DNA of 33,421 nucleotides, from contig CACXEH010000051.1 in assembly GCA_902766625.1 (NCBI GenBank), positions 1 to 33,421 on the forward strand, written 5' to 3'. The position numbers were made by a program, and so were the translations under genes. Below the pieces are notes generated by a model, which made no database searches, had not been told where the DNA came from, and was given only the letters and a program-made list of their open reading frames with translations. Within the stretch, counting starts at the first letter, position 1. Each line of letters begins with the position of its first letter. This stretch comes from an uncultured Bacteroidales bacterium (lineage in GTDB: Bacteria > Bacteroidota > Bacteroidia > Bacteroidales > Bacteroidaceae). This document shows, piece by piece, positions 1 to 8,006 of the stretch.

Positions 1-2129
1 ACATTCCCTTTCAGATACAAGTCACTGCCAAAGGTTTGAATATTACGCAGGAGTTGTGTGCGGACATTGCTTGTCATTTCTTTTTCGTCATATTTCGCCT
101 CACTGTTTTTGTTGATGGCAATGACTTGATAGAAATATACACCATTCTCGCCTTTGATTGGACCTACAAAGTCATTTACTTTTTTTCCTGCTGAGCTGCT
201 GTTAATCTTTGTTTCCATTGAGCCTGTTGATGGTACAAATGTGATACCATTGTATGCAACATTTTTCAATGTGTCTATCTTATATCCATTGGCTCGTGCT
301 TCAGCTAAAGATTTCAGTTGACTGACTTTCGGATCTTTAAGAATGTATTCTGCTTTTTTGTCTTTCTGTATTTCTTTTTCTATTGTAGACTTCACATCCT
401 CAAGAGGCTGGTAGCCTTTTTCGTGTATTTTGTTCAATGCCACGACGAGCAGGGTGTTATTGTCACCGCATTCATAAAGCGGAGAGATGTCGCCTACTTT
501 TGTATCATCATTGAACAACCAACGCAGTGCTTCCTTAGTATTTGTAATGTTATTGATGAAATGAGTATTGGCATATACCTCGTTGTTCATCTGATATTGA
601 TAGCCCTCTTTAACGGCGTTTTTCTCCAGTTCGTCCATGGTTTTACTGTTGGCCAGGAAGCGGCTGAAATCGTTGTAAGCCTTTGAGTAAGTCTCTTTGC
701 TGAATGTTACAGGGCGTTTGATGATGGCTACATTGTATTTTGTGGTGATAGCCTTGCGGTCGGTTACCAGTACGATAAGATTGCCTGTTTCAAATTCTAC
801 ATTCTTGAGCTCGTTTGTAGCAGTGGTGTTGAGAGTGTTTAACAGTTTGATGTTGTTCTCGTCCATATTTGCTGCTGTCTCATATTGGTTGGATACAATC
901 CACTGCTCTTGTGCCTGTTGGTTGTACTTGTGCGCGATGGTGTCAAATACGGCACCGTTTTTCAGTGCGGTGTAGATGCTGTCTGCGCTCTTGCGTACTG
1001 CTTCAATGTCTTGACCGCCAACTTGAATCATTTTGCATTGGATAGAGTCTGGAGCCTGAATGCTTCCCATGAGTTTGATGATATTTTCGCTGTTGTCTGC
1101 GATTTCGTAGTATGGTCCTGTTATGCCTCCCTTGACAGAGTCAAGTTTTGCCTGAATGTCATTAGGGAATGCGTTTTTGGAAACCCACAAGCCTGTGTAA
1201 GGAATCTGTGAGTTACTCATTCTTACAACACCGGTCAAGTCATCGCTTGTAGCCATCTTCTCTGCGAATTTTGCCATTTCTTCATCCAGGTCTTTCTTGT
1301 CTTTTTCACTGGCTTCTACTGTGTAGGCTACAAAACGGATGTCGCGACTTTCGATGTATTGACGGAAACGCTCTTTTGATTCATTATATTTGTTTTTGAG
1401 CTCTGATTCTGTTACTTTGACTTTGTCTTGAGGTACGTCATTGTAGTTGAATGAAACAGCGATAAGGTCACTTGTTGTGTTGTTTTCGTCAAATACCCTC
1501 TTTGTCTCGACAGGGTTGGTCAGAATGGTGTTGGCGAGCAGTGCCTGATATTTTTGCTCCAGGATATTCTTGCGCAGTGTACTTTCAATAAATTTCCAAT
1601 ACTTGTATACTGTGGCATATTGCTCAGCATATTGTTCAGGTACCTCTGATGTGTTGTTTTGCATCTTCTGGTATTCTGTGAGGAAATTTTTCAGTGCTTT
1701 GACGTCAAAACGTCTGGTTTCTTGATTGACAAAAGGTGTCTGTGCCAGCAATGGGTGGCTACCTTTTGCTAATGTTTCTTGAAGTTCTTTGTCGGTTACT
1801 CTTATGCCGAGTTTCTCGCATTCTTTGGCGATTAATTGATAGTTGACATAAGATTGCCATACAAAGTCTTCTGTTTGTGCGTTTTCTTGCTCTGTAGGCG
1901 TTGTGTTGCCACGCATAAATTTAAGTGCATCCCTGTATTCCTCAACCATTTTCTGAAATTCCATTGAGGTGATTTTTTTACCACAAATCTCGCCTGCTAC
2001 TTGCCGACTTTCGTTTGTGGTAGTTTGGATGCTACGAACGAATTCTTCTGCAATGAATGCAAAAAGACCGAGACCAATGATAATCAGTAGGAGTACACCT
2101 TTACTTCTGATTTTCTGTAATGCTGCCAT
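1..2129 (-). CDS. PpiD/SurA-like periplasmic peptidyl-prolyl isomerase, C-terminus cut by window edge
   Basis: About 709 codons are open from the ATG at 2129 to the left edge, with no stop, so the C-terminus is missing. Residues 1-35 carry a short basic N-terminus (MAALQKIRSKGVLLLIIIGL) and one hydrophobic segment, as in PpiD, which is anchored in the inner membrane with its body in the periplasm. A SurA_N-like helical region follows (about 35-230). A parvulin-like region sits near residues 340-450, but the usual RHILV-type strand reads CKMIQVGG, so isomerase activity may be weak or lost. A second parvulin-like stretch may lie near the C-terminus. The family assists folding of secreted and outer membrane proteins. 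It is separated by 370 bases from the CorC-like gene and has its own -7 box at 2176-2183. Family assignment is firm; PpiD versus SurA is not. Confidence 0.85.
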   Translation of the reverse strand, partial: MAALQKIRSKGVLLLIIIGLGLFAFIAEEFVRSIQTTTNESRQVAGEICGKKITSMEFQKMVEEYRDALKFMRGNTTPTEQENAQTEDFVWQSYVNYQLIAKECEKLGIRVTDKELQETLAKGSHPLLAQTPFVNQETRRFDVKALKNFLTEYQKMQNNTSEVPEQYAEQYATVYKYWKFIESTLRKNILEQKYQALLANTILTNPVETKRVFDENNTTSDLIAVSFNYNDVPQDKVKVTESELKNKYNESKERFRQYIESRDIRFVAYTVEASEKDKKDLDEEMAKFAEKMATSDDLTGVVRMSNSQIPYTGLWVSKNAFPNDIQAKLDSVKGGITGPYYEIADNSENIIKLMGSIQAPDSIQCKMIQVGGQDIEAVRKSADSIYTALKNGAVFDTIAHKYNQQAQEQWIVSNQYETAANMDENNIKLLNTLNTTATNELKNVEFETGNLIVLVTDRKAITTKYNVAIIKRPVTFSKETYSKAYNDFSRFLANSKTMDELEKNAVKEGYQYQMNNEVYANTHFINNITNTKEALRWLFNDDTKVGDISPLYECGDNNTLLVVALNKIHEKGYQPLEDVKSTIEKEIQKDKKAEYILKDPKVSQLKSLAEARANGYKIDTLKNVAYNGITFVPSTGSMETKINSSSAGKKVNDFVGPIKGENGVYFYQVIAINKNSEAKYDEKEMTSNVRTQLLRNIQTFGSDLYLKGN

Positions 2130-2175
2130 TATGATATTCTTTTATTGTTTTTTTCAATTTTGAAAATTGCGAGTA

Positions 2176-2183
2176 CAAAGTTA
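2176..2183 (-). promoter_or_regulatory. Bacteroidetes -7 box for the PpiD-like gene
   Basis: Read on the minus strand this is TAACTTTG, an exact match to the Bacteroidetes -7 consensus TAnnTTTG. It would start transcription about 40 bases before the ATG at 2129. I see no clear -33 TTTG at the expected spacing, so the call rests on the -7 box and its position. Confidence 0.5.
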
Positions 2184-2378
2184 ATAATTTGTAATAAAAT
2201 AAAGGGCACTTGGATGCAAGAAAAAAGGTAAAAAGGCTTAACCATTAAATTTTGTTTTTATGAATTTTGTCGTTTTTAGTTTTTTCTTGTCTTGACAGGC
2301 CGCTTAGTCGGATTGGGAATTGTGTTTTTATTTTCTGGATGTGTAGCTTTTGCGTGGCGAAGGATGTTGTTTTTTTTC

Positions 2379-2433
2379 TACCTCGATAGAGATTTTCGTT
2401 TATCGGGGTAAAAGATGTTTAGATATCGAGGTA
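2379..2433. repeat. Three-copy short repeat in the 2184-2499 gap
   Basis: The gap between the PpiD-like promoter and the CorC-like stop has no credible gene. It holds three 10-base units: TACCTCGATA at 2379-2388, TATCGGGGTA at 2401-2410 and TATCGAGGTA at 2424-2433. The first is the exact reverse complement of the third, and the second differs from the third by one base. Start-to-start spacing is 22 and 23 bases, close to two helical turns. The role is unknown; regulator sites or alternative RNA hairpins are possible. The rest of the gap is A+T rich with no other signal I can support. Confidence 0.5.
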
Positions 2434-2499
2434 TAGTGATATCTTTTATCGTGATGGTTAAAATCACTGTCACGCGCGAGCGTTTTTTCTTCCGTGAAG

Positions 2500-3738
2500 T
2501 TATTCTGAAGATTTTACTGTCAGTTTGACAAGTTCGATTTTTGTCTTGGATGTTTTCTGGATGTAGAATTGGAATTTTCCGATGTCGATGATCTGATTGT
2601 CTTTCGTAAAGTTTTCGTAGTGGAACAGTATGAAGCCGCCGATTGTAGCATATTCGTCTGAGACAGGCAGGTCTAAGCTGAATAATTCATTGACTCTTTC
2701 AATTTCCAGTCTGGCGGAGAGGAGATATTCGTTTTTGTCAAGTTGGCGTGCTGTGTATCTTACGGTGTCATGCTCGTCTTCAATTTCACCGAATATTTCC
2801 TCAACGAGGTCTTCCAGTGAGATGATGCCGCTTGTTCCGCCGTATTCGTCGGCAACGATGGCGAGTGATTTCTGTTCTTTCAGAAATATCTGCATCATTT
2901 TCTGGGCGCTCATCGCTTCCGGGACGATGGGGATTTCGCTGATGAAATCTGTCCATTTTTTGTCAGCCGGTTTGTTGAACATGTCTGACGAGTGGAAGTA
3001 GCCTATAATATGGTCTATGTTGTCCTGGTACACAATAATTCTGGATTTGCCACTTTTGACGAAACATTGCAGCAGTTCTTCCTGGGAATTGCTGATTTCT
3101 ATGCCCACAATCTCAGTACGGGGTACGATGCAGTCTTTTACCCTGACATTGGAAAACTCCAGTGCATTGCGATAAATCTTCATGTTGCTTTCATGAAGTT
3201 TGATGTTTTCTGCCTGCGGTATGTTTTTGCCTGTTTCTTGTGTTATTCCTCTTGTGCCGCTGAGAGCCAGCAGTTGGGTGTCAGTGATGCGTATGTGGAA
3301 TATTTTGGGTATGTATACAAAGAGTTTGGTTAGAGGCAGGCTGACGGAGTTGATGAGGTTAATGCTGAATGCGGAATAATATAAAGCCTTGTTGGCATAC
3401 TTGCTTCCAGTGACGCGTGCGAGAATGATGCCGAAGCCGACATAGATGATTATTGCCAGTAGGATACTGCGACACAGGTTGGCTGTCGTGTTTTGGAATA
3501 GGTCCAGTGACTCAATATAAGATGTTGTGTAGTATGTGCCTGCACAGAAGGCAATCAGTGACATCCATCTCAGCGAAAGGAGGTATAAACCGGGCTTTTT
3601 GTAAAGGTTGAGGATGATATTGCCAAGATAGGTAGGTTCTTTCTGTTCTCTGTATTTAAATGAATATAGCAATGCTGTCTCATTCATTTGGAAAAAGAAC
3701 AGAAGGATAAAACTTATGATAATGGTAAGTGGGGCCAT
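2500..3738 (-). CDS. CorC/HlyC (CNNM-like) membrane protein with CBS pair
   Basis: A 412-residue protein with the order typical of the HlyC/CorC family. The N-terminus is a DUF21-type membrane domain (about 1-150) with three or four hydrophobic segments starting at MAPLTIIISFILLFF. A CBS pair follows (about 195-320), recognisable by VKDCIVPRTEIVGIE and ADEYGGTSGIISLEDLVEEI, and then a CorC_HlyC C-terminal domain (about 335-410). The family is linked to divalent cation (Mg2+, Co2+) transport or efflux; flavobacterial relatives are called GldE. The name hemolysin often given to it is historical. The gene starts 17 bases after the lptC stop and is probably in the same transcript as coaX, the FadL-like gene and lptC. 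The substrate cannot be read from sequence. Confidence 0.88.
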   Translation of the reverse strand: MAPLTIIISFILLFFFQMNETALLYSFKYREQKEPTYLGNIILNLYKKPGLYLLSLRWMSLIAFCAGTYYTTSYIESLDLFQNTTANLCRSILLAIIIYVGFGIILARVTGSKYANKALYYSAFSINLINSVSLPLTKLFVYIPKIFHIRITDTQLLALSGTRGITQETGKNIPQAENIKLHESNMKIYRNALEFSNVRVKDCIVPRTEIVGIEISNSQEELLQCFVKSGKSRIIVYQDNIDHIIGYFHSSDMFNKPADKKWTDFISEIPIVPEAMSAQKMMQIFLKEQKSLAIVADEYGGTSGIISLEDLVEEIFGEIEDEHDTVRYTARQLDKNEYLLSARLEIERVNELFSLDLPVSDEYATIGGFILFHYENFTKDNQIIDIGKFQFYIQKTSKTKIELVKLTVKSSE

Positions 3739-3755
3739 ATGTAATATGATTTTGC

Positions 3756-4493
3756 TTATCGCCTGAAATGCGGGTTGCCCGTAGCTGGAGGTTCGGTAAT
3801 ATGAATCGCTTTCTTGGGTGCCTTGGGTAGTGGCGTTCTCTCCGGTTTTTCTACCGGAACAGGCTGCTCTGCCTGCGTGGTGTCAATCGGGCTTTCCTCT
3901 TCGGCGTTTTCCGGGATGGGGAATATGGCGTGAGAGAAATTGACTTCGTATACAGTCATTTGCTCATTTGAGTGGAAACTATATCCTTCAACTTCCCTGT
4001 CAGGGGTAATCAGATGGGAGAATTGGTTGGAATAGAATTCGTGGCGCGTCATGTCCCAATACAATAGTTCTGAATTAAAAATTGTACCTTCATTGTTCCA
4101 CACACATACGCGGCCGCGCAGTTCCCAGAGGTTTTGGTCATACCAGTAGGCTGTGTCTGCGGTGACATACATCTCGATATGAAAATTCTGATTGAATTTC
4201 TCCAGCAGGAGTCCTTTCATGAATGTCTGCTTTGTCGGTGACGTGCGGTCGTAAACATTCCATTCCTCCGTGACGACTTTGTAGCGTATGACGCCTGAGT
4301 CGCTGATGAGTTTGCTTACCCCATAGGTTGTCATGACGGGAATGGAGTCTCTCATGTGGACGGCAGGGGCCATGGGCGGTTTGTCTGAATTGCAGGATAG
4401 CAGTAGGATTTGTACAAACAAAGCAATGAGTATAAGCGGTTTTTCCACAGCATGCGACGAAATGAGTCGAGTGACTGCGGTGGCTATGCGCAT
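3756..4493 (-). CDS. lptC: LptC, LPS transport periplasmic component (lipoprotein-like)
   Basis: I place the start at 4493 (MRIATAVTR), giving 245 residues. The frame stays open upstream to 4622, but that stretch overlaps the previous gene and lacks a signal. From 4493 there is a hydrophobic segment ending ILLLSC, an acceptable lipobox, at about residues 20-32. The body (about 45-190) has LptC features: repeated short beta strands (TAYWYDQNLWELRGRV, FNSELLYWDMTRHEFYSNQF, VEGYSFHSNEQM) as in the OstA/LptA/LptC beta-jellyroll. LptC receives LPS from LptB2FG and passes it to LptA. About 54 C-terminal residues form a Pro/Glu-rich tail, probably disordered, which makes this longer than the roughly 190 residues of many LptC proteins. 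It sits 79 bases after the FadL-like gene. Confidence 0.85.
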   Translation of the reverse strand: MRIATAVTRLISSHAVEKPLILIALFVQILLLSCNSDKPPMAPAVHMRDSIPVMTTYGVSKLISDSGVIRYKVVTEEWNVYDRTSPTKQTFMKGLLLEKFNQNFHIEMYVTADTAYWYDQNLWELRGRVCVWNNEGTIFNSELLYWDMTRHEFYSNQFSHLITPDREVEGYSFHSNEQMTVYEVNFSHAIFPIPENAEEESPIDTTQAEQPVPVEKPERTPLPKAPKKAIHITEPPATGNPHFRR

Positions 4494-4572
4494 GTGAGTG
4501 ATAGAGTCAGCTACCATCGTTGTCTGAATTTTACAAGCGTTGGCTTTCGGGCTGTGTGTAGATGGTTCAGGC

Positions 4573-5901
4573 TTATTCAATCTTCCATTTGTTAAACCAG
4601 TTGGCATTGAAAGAAAGTCCAATGCACAGGCGCAGGTAGTCTTCTTTCAGCGAATGTGACCGGCCGGGTATCAGATGCTCCCATTGTACGCTGGCGTTAA
4701 GCATAGAACGGTTGTTGTACATGTTGACAATAGGCAATCCCAAACCGGCGCTGACGATGAGCGATTTCGGACCGCTGGAAACCACTCCGTCGTTATTGAC
4801 GTTGACATAGGATGTAGCGTAAGAAACACCGGCGCGGTATGCTACATGGTGTCTTAGCTTCAGGCCCTCAGGGTTGGGAATGTATTCTGTTCCGAGTGCT
4901 ATTTTATGTAAATTTCTGAAAGTGTTCTTTTCCGCGCTGTAAGTTGTCGCTGATGACGTGGAAACCAATTCGGGAAACTTGCAGTCTTTCCAAAGTTGGC
5001 AGGTGTAGTCTGCGGCGAAAGTCCATTTGTCGTTGTGCTTGAGTGTGGCACCTACGCCAAATCTCATGGGAATCTGGTATGCTTTGCGCGCAACCATCGT
5101 GTCTCCTCCTAAAACGGATGTCGTAGTCAGTTTCTGGTTGATGTATGTGGACCTGGAATTGATGTCGTGTCCGAGACCGAATGTCGCACCGACAGTTAAG
5201 ATATCTTTTTTACTGAGTTCTTGCGTATATTGCACGCCGAGGTTCAAATCATATGTGTTGATGCTGCCTTTATATTCTCGAGCCAAACTGTGAACATTCG
5301 CATTACTGTATGTTATGCTTGTCTTGTGTGAGTAGTCTCCCCAGATATAACCGCCATTGATGCCGACGGACAGGTTTTTGACTGGTTCCCATCCAAGTCC
5401 TAACCAGATTTTTCTGACACCACCTTCACCGCTGTAGCTGGATGTGCTGGTATATACACCGAACCCGTCATTGTCAGGCATGGATTTCGTGGCGTAGAAA
5501 TCATATGCGACAATGGAGATAGGACGGACGCCGATGCTGATGCCTAAGTGCTTACGTAGGCGAAATCCGGCCTGTAAATAATCCAACGAAGAGTTAAGGG
5601 CATTGATGCTCTTGCCATTCTCTGACCAATGTCCGTTTTGTAAGGAGATACCAGCGTCAAACAAGAAGGTGATAGAGTCAAGGGCGGAGTAGGAGGCAGG
5701 GTTCTGGTAGTTAAGCATTTCCTTTCCTCTGGCAGCGATGCCTGCGCCGGCCATACCCTTGTTGAAACCTTGAGCTTCTTCCGTCAGTTTTCCCCATCCG
5801 TAGCGGGAATATGGCGAGTTGCCTCCGCTGGTCTGGGCTTTGACGACCTCAAAGGATGCGAAAGTAATGACGATAAGTATGTTCAGAAAATATTTTCTCA
5901 T
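4573..5901 (-). CDS. FadL/OmpP1-like outer membrane beta-barrel protein
   Basis: A 442-residue protein with a signal peptide (MRKYFLNILIVITFASFEVVKA, cleavage near residue 23). The mature N-terminus SPYSRYGWGKLTEEAQGFNK and then MAGAGIAARG, NYQNPASYSALDS resembles the FadL/OmpP1 (TodX) barrel group, where NPA-type motifs lie in the hatch. The remainder alternates short amphipathic strands and turns to the end, as in an outer membrane barrel. The ATG overlaps the coaX stop by 4 bases (ATGA), so translation is likely coupled. Its place between coaX and lptC fits envelope biogenesis, but the ligand, if any, is unknown. Family membership is inferred from motifs and carries some uncertainty. Confidence 0.75.
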   Translation of the reverse strand: MRKYFLNILIVITFASFEVVKAQTSGGNSPYSRYGWGKLTEEAQGFNKGMAGAGIAARGKEMLNYQNPASYSALDSITFLFDAGISLQNGHWSENGKSINALNSSLDYLQAGFRLRKHLGISIGVRPISIVAYDFYATKSMPDNDGFGVYTSTSSYSGEGGVRKIWLGLGWEPVKNLSVGINGGYIWGDYSHKTSITYSNANVHSLAREYKGSINTYDLNLGVQYTQELSKKDILTVGATFGLGHDINSRSTYINQKLTTTSVLGGDTMVARKAYQIPMRFGVGATLKHNDKWTFAADYTCQLWKDCKFPELVSTSSATTYSAEKNTFRNLHKIALGTEYIPNPEGLKLRHHVAYRAGVSYATSYVNVNNDGVVSSGPKSLIVSAGLGLPIVNMYNNRSMLNASVQWEHLIPGRSHSLKEDYLRLCIGLSFNANWFNKWKIE

Positions 5902-6629
5902 TGTTTGTAGTTATATTCAAGTATGTAATTCAAGCCTTTCTCAACAAGCATACTGTCTTGCAAGACATCTGCGTCTAATTTTTCAGCAAAAGACTTGCTG
6001 TTGCCTCCGGTAATGATAACCTTCATGTAAGGTTTATCTTTTTTGAAGGTCCTGATGTATCCTTCCATTTCCCCTTTGATGCCCCAGACAACACCGCCAA
6101 TCATGGCGTTGCGTGTGTTGGTCCCCAGAATGTCGGGCCATTCACCATCGTAAGTGTATTCTGGGAGCAGGGTAGTGTGCTCATGCATTGATGTCAGACG
6201 CATTTGCAGCCCCGGTGAAATATTTCCACAGGCGTAAATGCCTTCTTTGGTCAATAGTTCGTAGGTGATGCACGTTCCTAAATCTATCACCAGGACATCT
6301 TGGTGAGGATATTGCTGATGCGCGCCGGCAACGGCGGCAATGCGGTCGGCTCCCAATGTGTCAGGGATATAATCTGCTATTTTGAATGGCAATTTTGTCT
6401 TGGTGCTGATGTTTAATACCGGATAAGGCATATCCTGCAACGCCTTATGAAGTTCGTCACCGGTGGTTGAGACTGATGACAATGCAACATAATTGATGTC
6501 AAAGGAGCATGCCTCCTGAAATTCTGTCAGAGAGTTTTTGTTGGCGGAGCAATGCCACACGCATCTGCCATCCTCAAATACAGCGTATTTGATGGAAGTG
6601 TTGCCGATGTCTATGATAAGATTATTCAT
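5898..6629 (-). CDS. coaX: Type III pantothenate kinase
   Basis: A 243-residue cytoplasmic enzyme that phosphorylates pantothenate, the first step of CoA synthesis. Visible type III motifs are IIDIGNTSIK (residues 5-14, phosphate binding, catalytic Asp7), TLGADRIAA (91-99, pantothenate binding), VIDLGTCITYE (114-124, second phosphate loop), GNISPG (about 135-140) and GTNTRNAMIGG, then VIITGGN near residue 205. Length is close to the family norm of about 245-260. It heads the minus-strand block and overlaps the FadL-like gene by 4 bases. A TAATTTTG box at 6641-6648 would give a leader of only a few bases. Confidence 0.96.
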   Translation of the reverse strand: MNNLIIDIGNTSIKYAVFEDGRCVWHCSANKNSLTEFQEACSFDINYVALSSVSTTGDELHKALQDMPYPVLNISTKTKLPFKIADYIPDTLGADRIAAVAGAHQQYPHQDVLVIDLGTCITYELLTKEGIYACGNISPGLQMRLTSMHEHTTLLPEYTYDGEWPDILGTNTRNAMIGGVVWGIKGEMEGYIRTFKKDKPYMKVIITGGNSKSFAEKLDADVLQDSMLVEKGLNYILEYNYKQ

Positions 6630-6640
6630 AATTCAAGCTA

Positions 6641-6648
6641 CAAAATTA
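6641..6648 (-). promoter_or_regulatory. Possible -7 box for coaX
   Basis: Minus-strand TAATTTTG matches TAnnTTTG. It ends only 11 bases before the coaX ATG, so the mRNA leader would be very short. I see no -33 element. The call is weak; the region 6630-6829 is the divergent promoter region for coaX and the porin. Confidence 0.3.
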
Positions 6649-6775
6649 ATCAAAAGAACTTGCATTTATGATGATTTATATCCTTTTCCGTATAAAAACT
6701 TTTTGAAAAAACGTGAAAAATGTTTTCCGTTTCATCAAATATGGACTGAAATCTAAAAAACTTATAACAATTTTG

Positions 6776-6783
6776 TAAATTTG
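6776..6783 (+). promoter_or_regulatory. -7 box for the porin gene
   Basis: TAAATTTG matches TAnnTTTG. Transcription from about 6789 leaves a leader of about 41 bases to the ATG at 6830 but only about 11 to the ATG at 6800, which supports the later start. No -33 TTTG is visible. Confidence 0.5.
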
Positions 6784-6829
6784 CACATTAATTTAGGACA
6801 TGATAAAAACAACATTTAATAATATAAAA

Positions 6830-7936
6830 ATGAAAAAACAGTTATTATTACTTTCATTGGTGTTCTTTGTATGTTCTCTGAATACCAATGCTCAAGAAAA
6901 AGTGTTAGAAAAAGCGAAGAAAGACTTGATTGAAACGTCTAAGTTCGGCGGATTCGTTATTGGTCGTGCAGCATTTAATGATCGCGATTTAAGTACGTCA
7001 AATAAGAATCACAGTAACTTTGACCTCCGCCTCGTTCGTGCATATGTTGACGGTAAGGTTCTGAACTTTGCTTACAAACTTCAGGTGGAGTATGAAGGCT
7101 ATGGCGGCGTTTCTGAAAAGGGCCCGCACATTGTTGACGCTTGGGGTGAGTGGCAAAAGTTTAAGTTCTTCCGCGTGAAAGCCGGTCAGTTCAAGCGCTG
7201 TTTCACATTTGAAAATCCTATGAATCCGTGGGACATTTCCTGGGGCGGCTATTCTCAGTTGGCAGACAAGTTGGCTGGCATGAACGACCGCATCGGTGAG
7301 CATTCCAGCGGTGGACGTGATGGTGGTATCCAAATTCAGGGCGACCTGTTCCCTGCACGCAAAGACGGCCATCCGTTCCTCCATTATCAGGTAGGCGTAT
7401 ATAATGGCCAGGGCATTAACCATAACGATGTCAATAACCACAAAGACTTGATTGGCCAGATAGCAATTAATCCTATTAAAGATTTGTCAGTTGCTTTCTT
7501 CGGATGGTCAGGCCGCTATACCAGCAATTCCAACAGCCTGATCACTGTGGACCGTAACCGTATGGCAGTGGGCCTGAAATATACTGGTCCTGTTAAGTTT
7601 CGCGCTGAATATGGTGTGAGCGAAGGTCATAAAACCAGTGACTATAATGCCGACGGTACCCTGAAAAATGGTACTTCTGATGGCGCTGACGCATGGTATG
7701 CTATGGCTTCAGTTCCTGTAAACAAGAATAAAAACTGGTTCGTACAGGCCAAGTGGGATGTTTACCGTGACGGCAAGGCTTGGAATAATTCTAAGAGCAT
7801 CTATGCCTTGGGTTCGGAATATTATTTCACCAAGAACTTTAAGTTGCAGGCAAACTACTCTTACAATTACGACAAGAGTACCGCTATGGATAAGCATTAT
7901 AACGCTTTTGACCTCCAACTGTATTGGAGATGGTAA
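6830..7936 (+). CDS. Phosphate-selective porin O/P family outer membrane protein
   Basis: A 368-residue protein from the ATG at 6830. An upstream in-frame ATG at 6800 adds ten polar residues before the signal peptide, which is unlikely. The signal peptide is MKKQLLLLSLVFFVCSLNTNA. The mature part matches the phosphate-selective porin O/P family: FVIGRAAFNDRD, LRLVRAYVDGKVLNFAYKLQ, the VKAGQFKRCFTFENP region, GGIQIQGDLF, and many alternating strands ending in an aromatic residue (LQLYWRW) as needed for outer membrane insertion. Family members form trimeric anion channels in Pseudomonas, but Bacteroidetes members are often not tied to phosphate and specificity here is unknown. A strong hairpin follows 15 bases after the stop. 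Confidence 0.9.
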   Translation: MKKQLLLLSLVFFVCSLNTNAQEKVLEKAKKDLIETSKFGGFVIGRAAFNDRDLSTSNKNHSNFDLRLVRAYVDGKVLNFAYKLQVEYEGYGGVSEKGPHIVDAWGEWQKFKFFRVKAGQFKRCFTFENPMNPWDISWGGYSQLADKLAGMNDRIGEHSSGGRDGGIQIQGDLFPARKDGHPFLHYQVGVYNGQGINHNDVNNHKDLIGQIAINPIKDLSVAFFGWSGRYTSNSNSLITVDRNRMAVGLKYTGPVKFRAEYGVSEGHKTSDYNADGTLKNGTSDGADAWYAMASVPVNKNKNWFVQAKWDVYRDGKAWNNSKSIYALGSEYYFTKNFKLQANYSYNYDKSTAMDKHYNAFDLQLYWRW

Positions 7937-7950
7937 TTGTTTAACAACGA

Positions 7951-7986
7951 AAAGAGCTACTATTTATGAGGATAGTAGCTCTTTTT
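7951..7986 (+). terminator. Intrinsic terminator or attenuator after the porin gene
   Basis: A perfect 13-bp stem, AAAGAGCTACTAT at 7951-7963 and ATAGTAGCTCTTT at 7972-7984, with an 8-base loop and a T run to 7986. It ends 20 bases before the next start codon, and I see no TAnnTTTG box between it and that codon. It may therefore reduce rather than abolish transcription of the FAD oxidoreductase gene. Confidence 0.85.
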
Positions 7987-8006
7987 GTCTATTATTCATT
8001 AGTCGT

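Noticed and set aside
2451..2467. Small GTGAT/ATCAC hairpin as terminator of the CorC-like gene
   Set aside because: Only five base pairs and no T run on the minus strand.
4494..4622. N-terminal extension of the LptC frame
   Set aside because: It overlaps the preceding outer membrane protein gene and would bury the lipoprotein signal.
7758..8006. N-terminal extension of the FAD oxidoreductase frame
   Set aside because: It runs through the porin gene and its terminator; the Tat signal begins at 8007.
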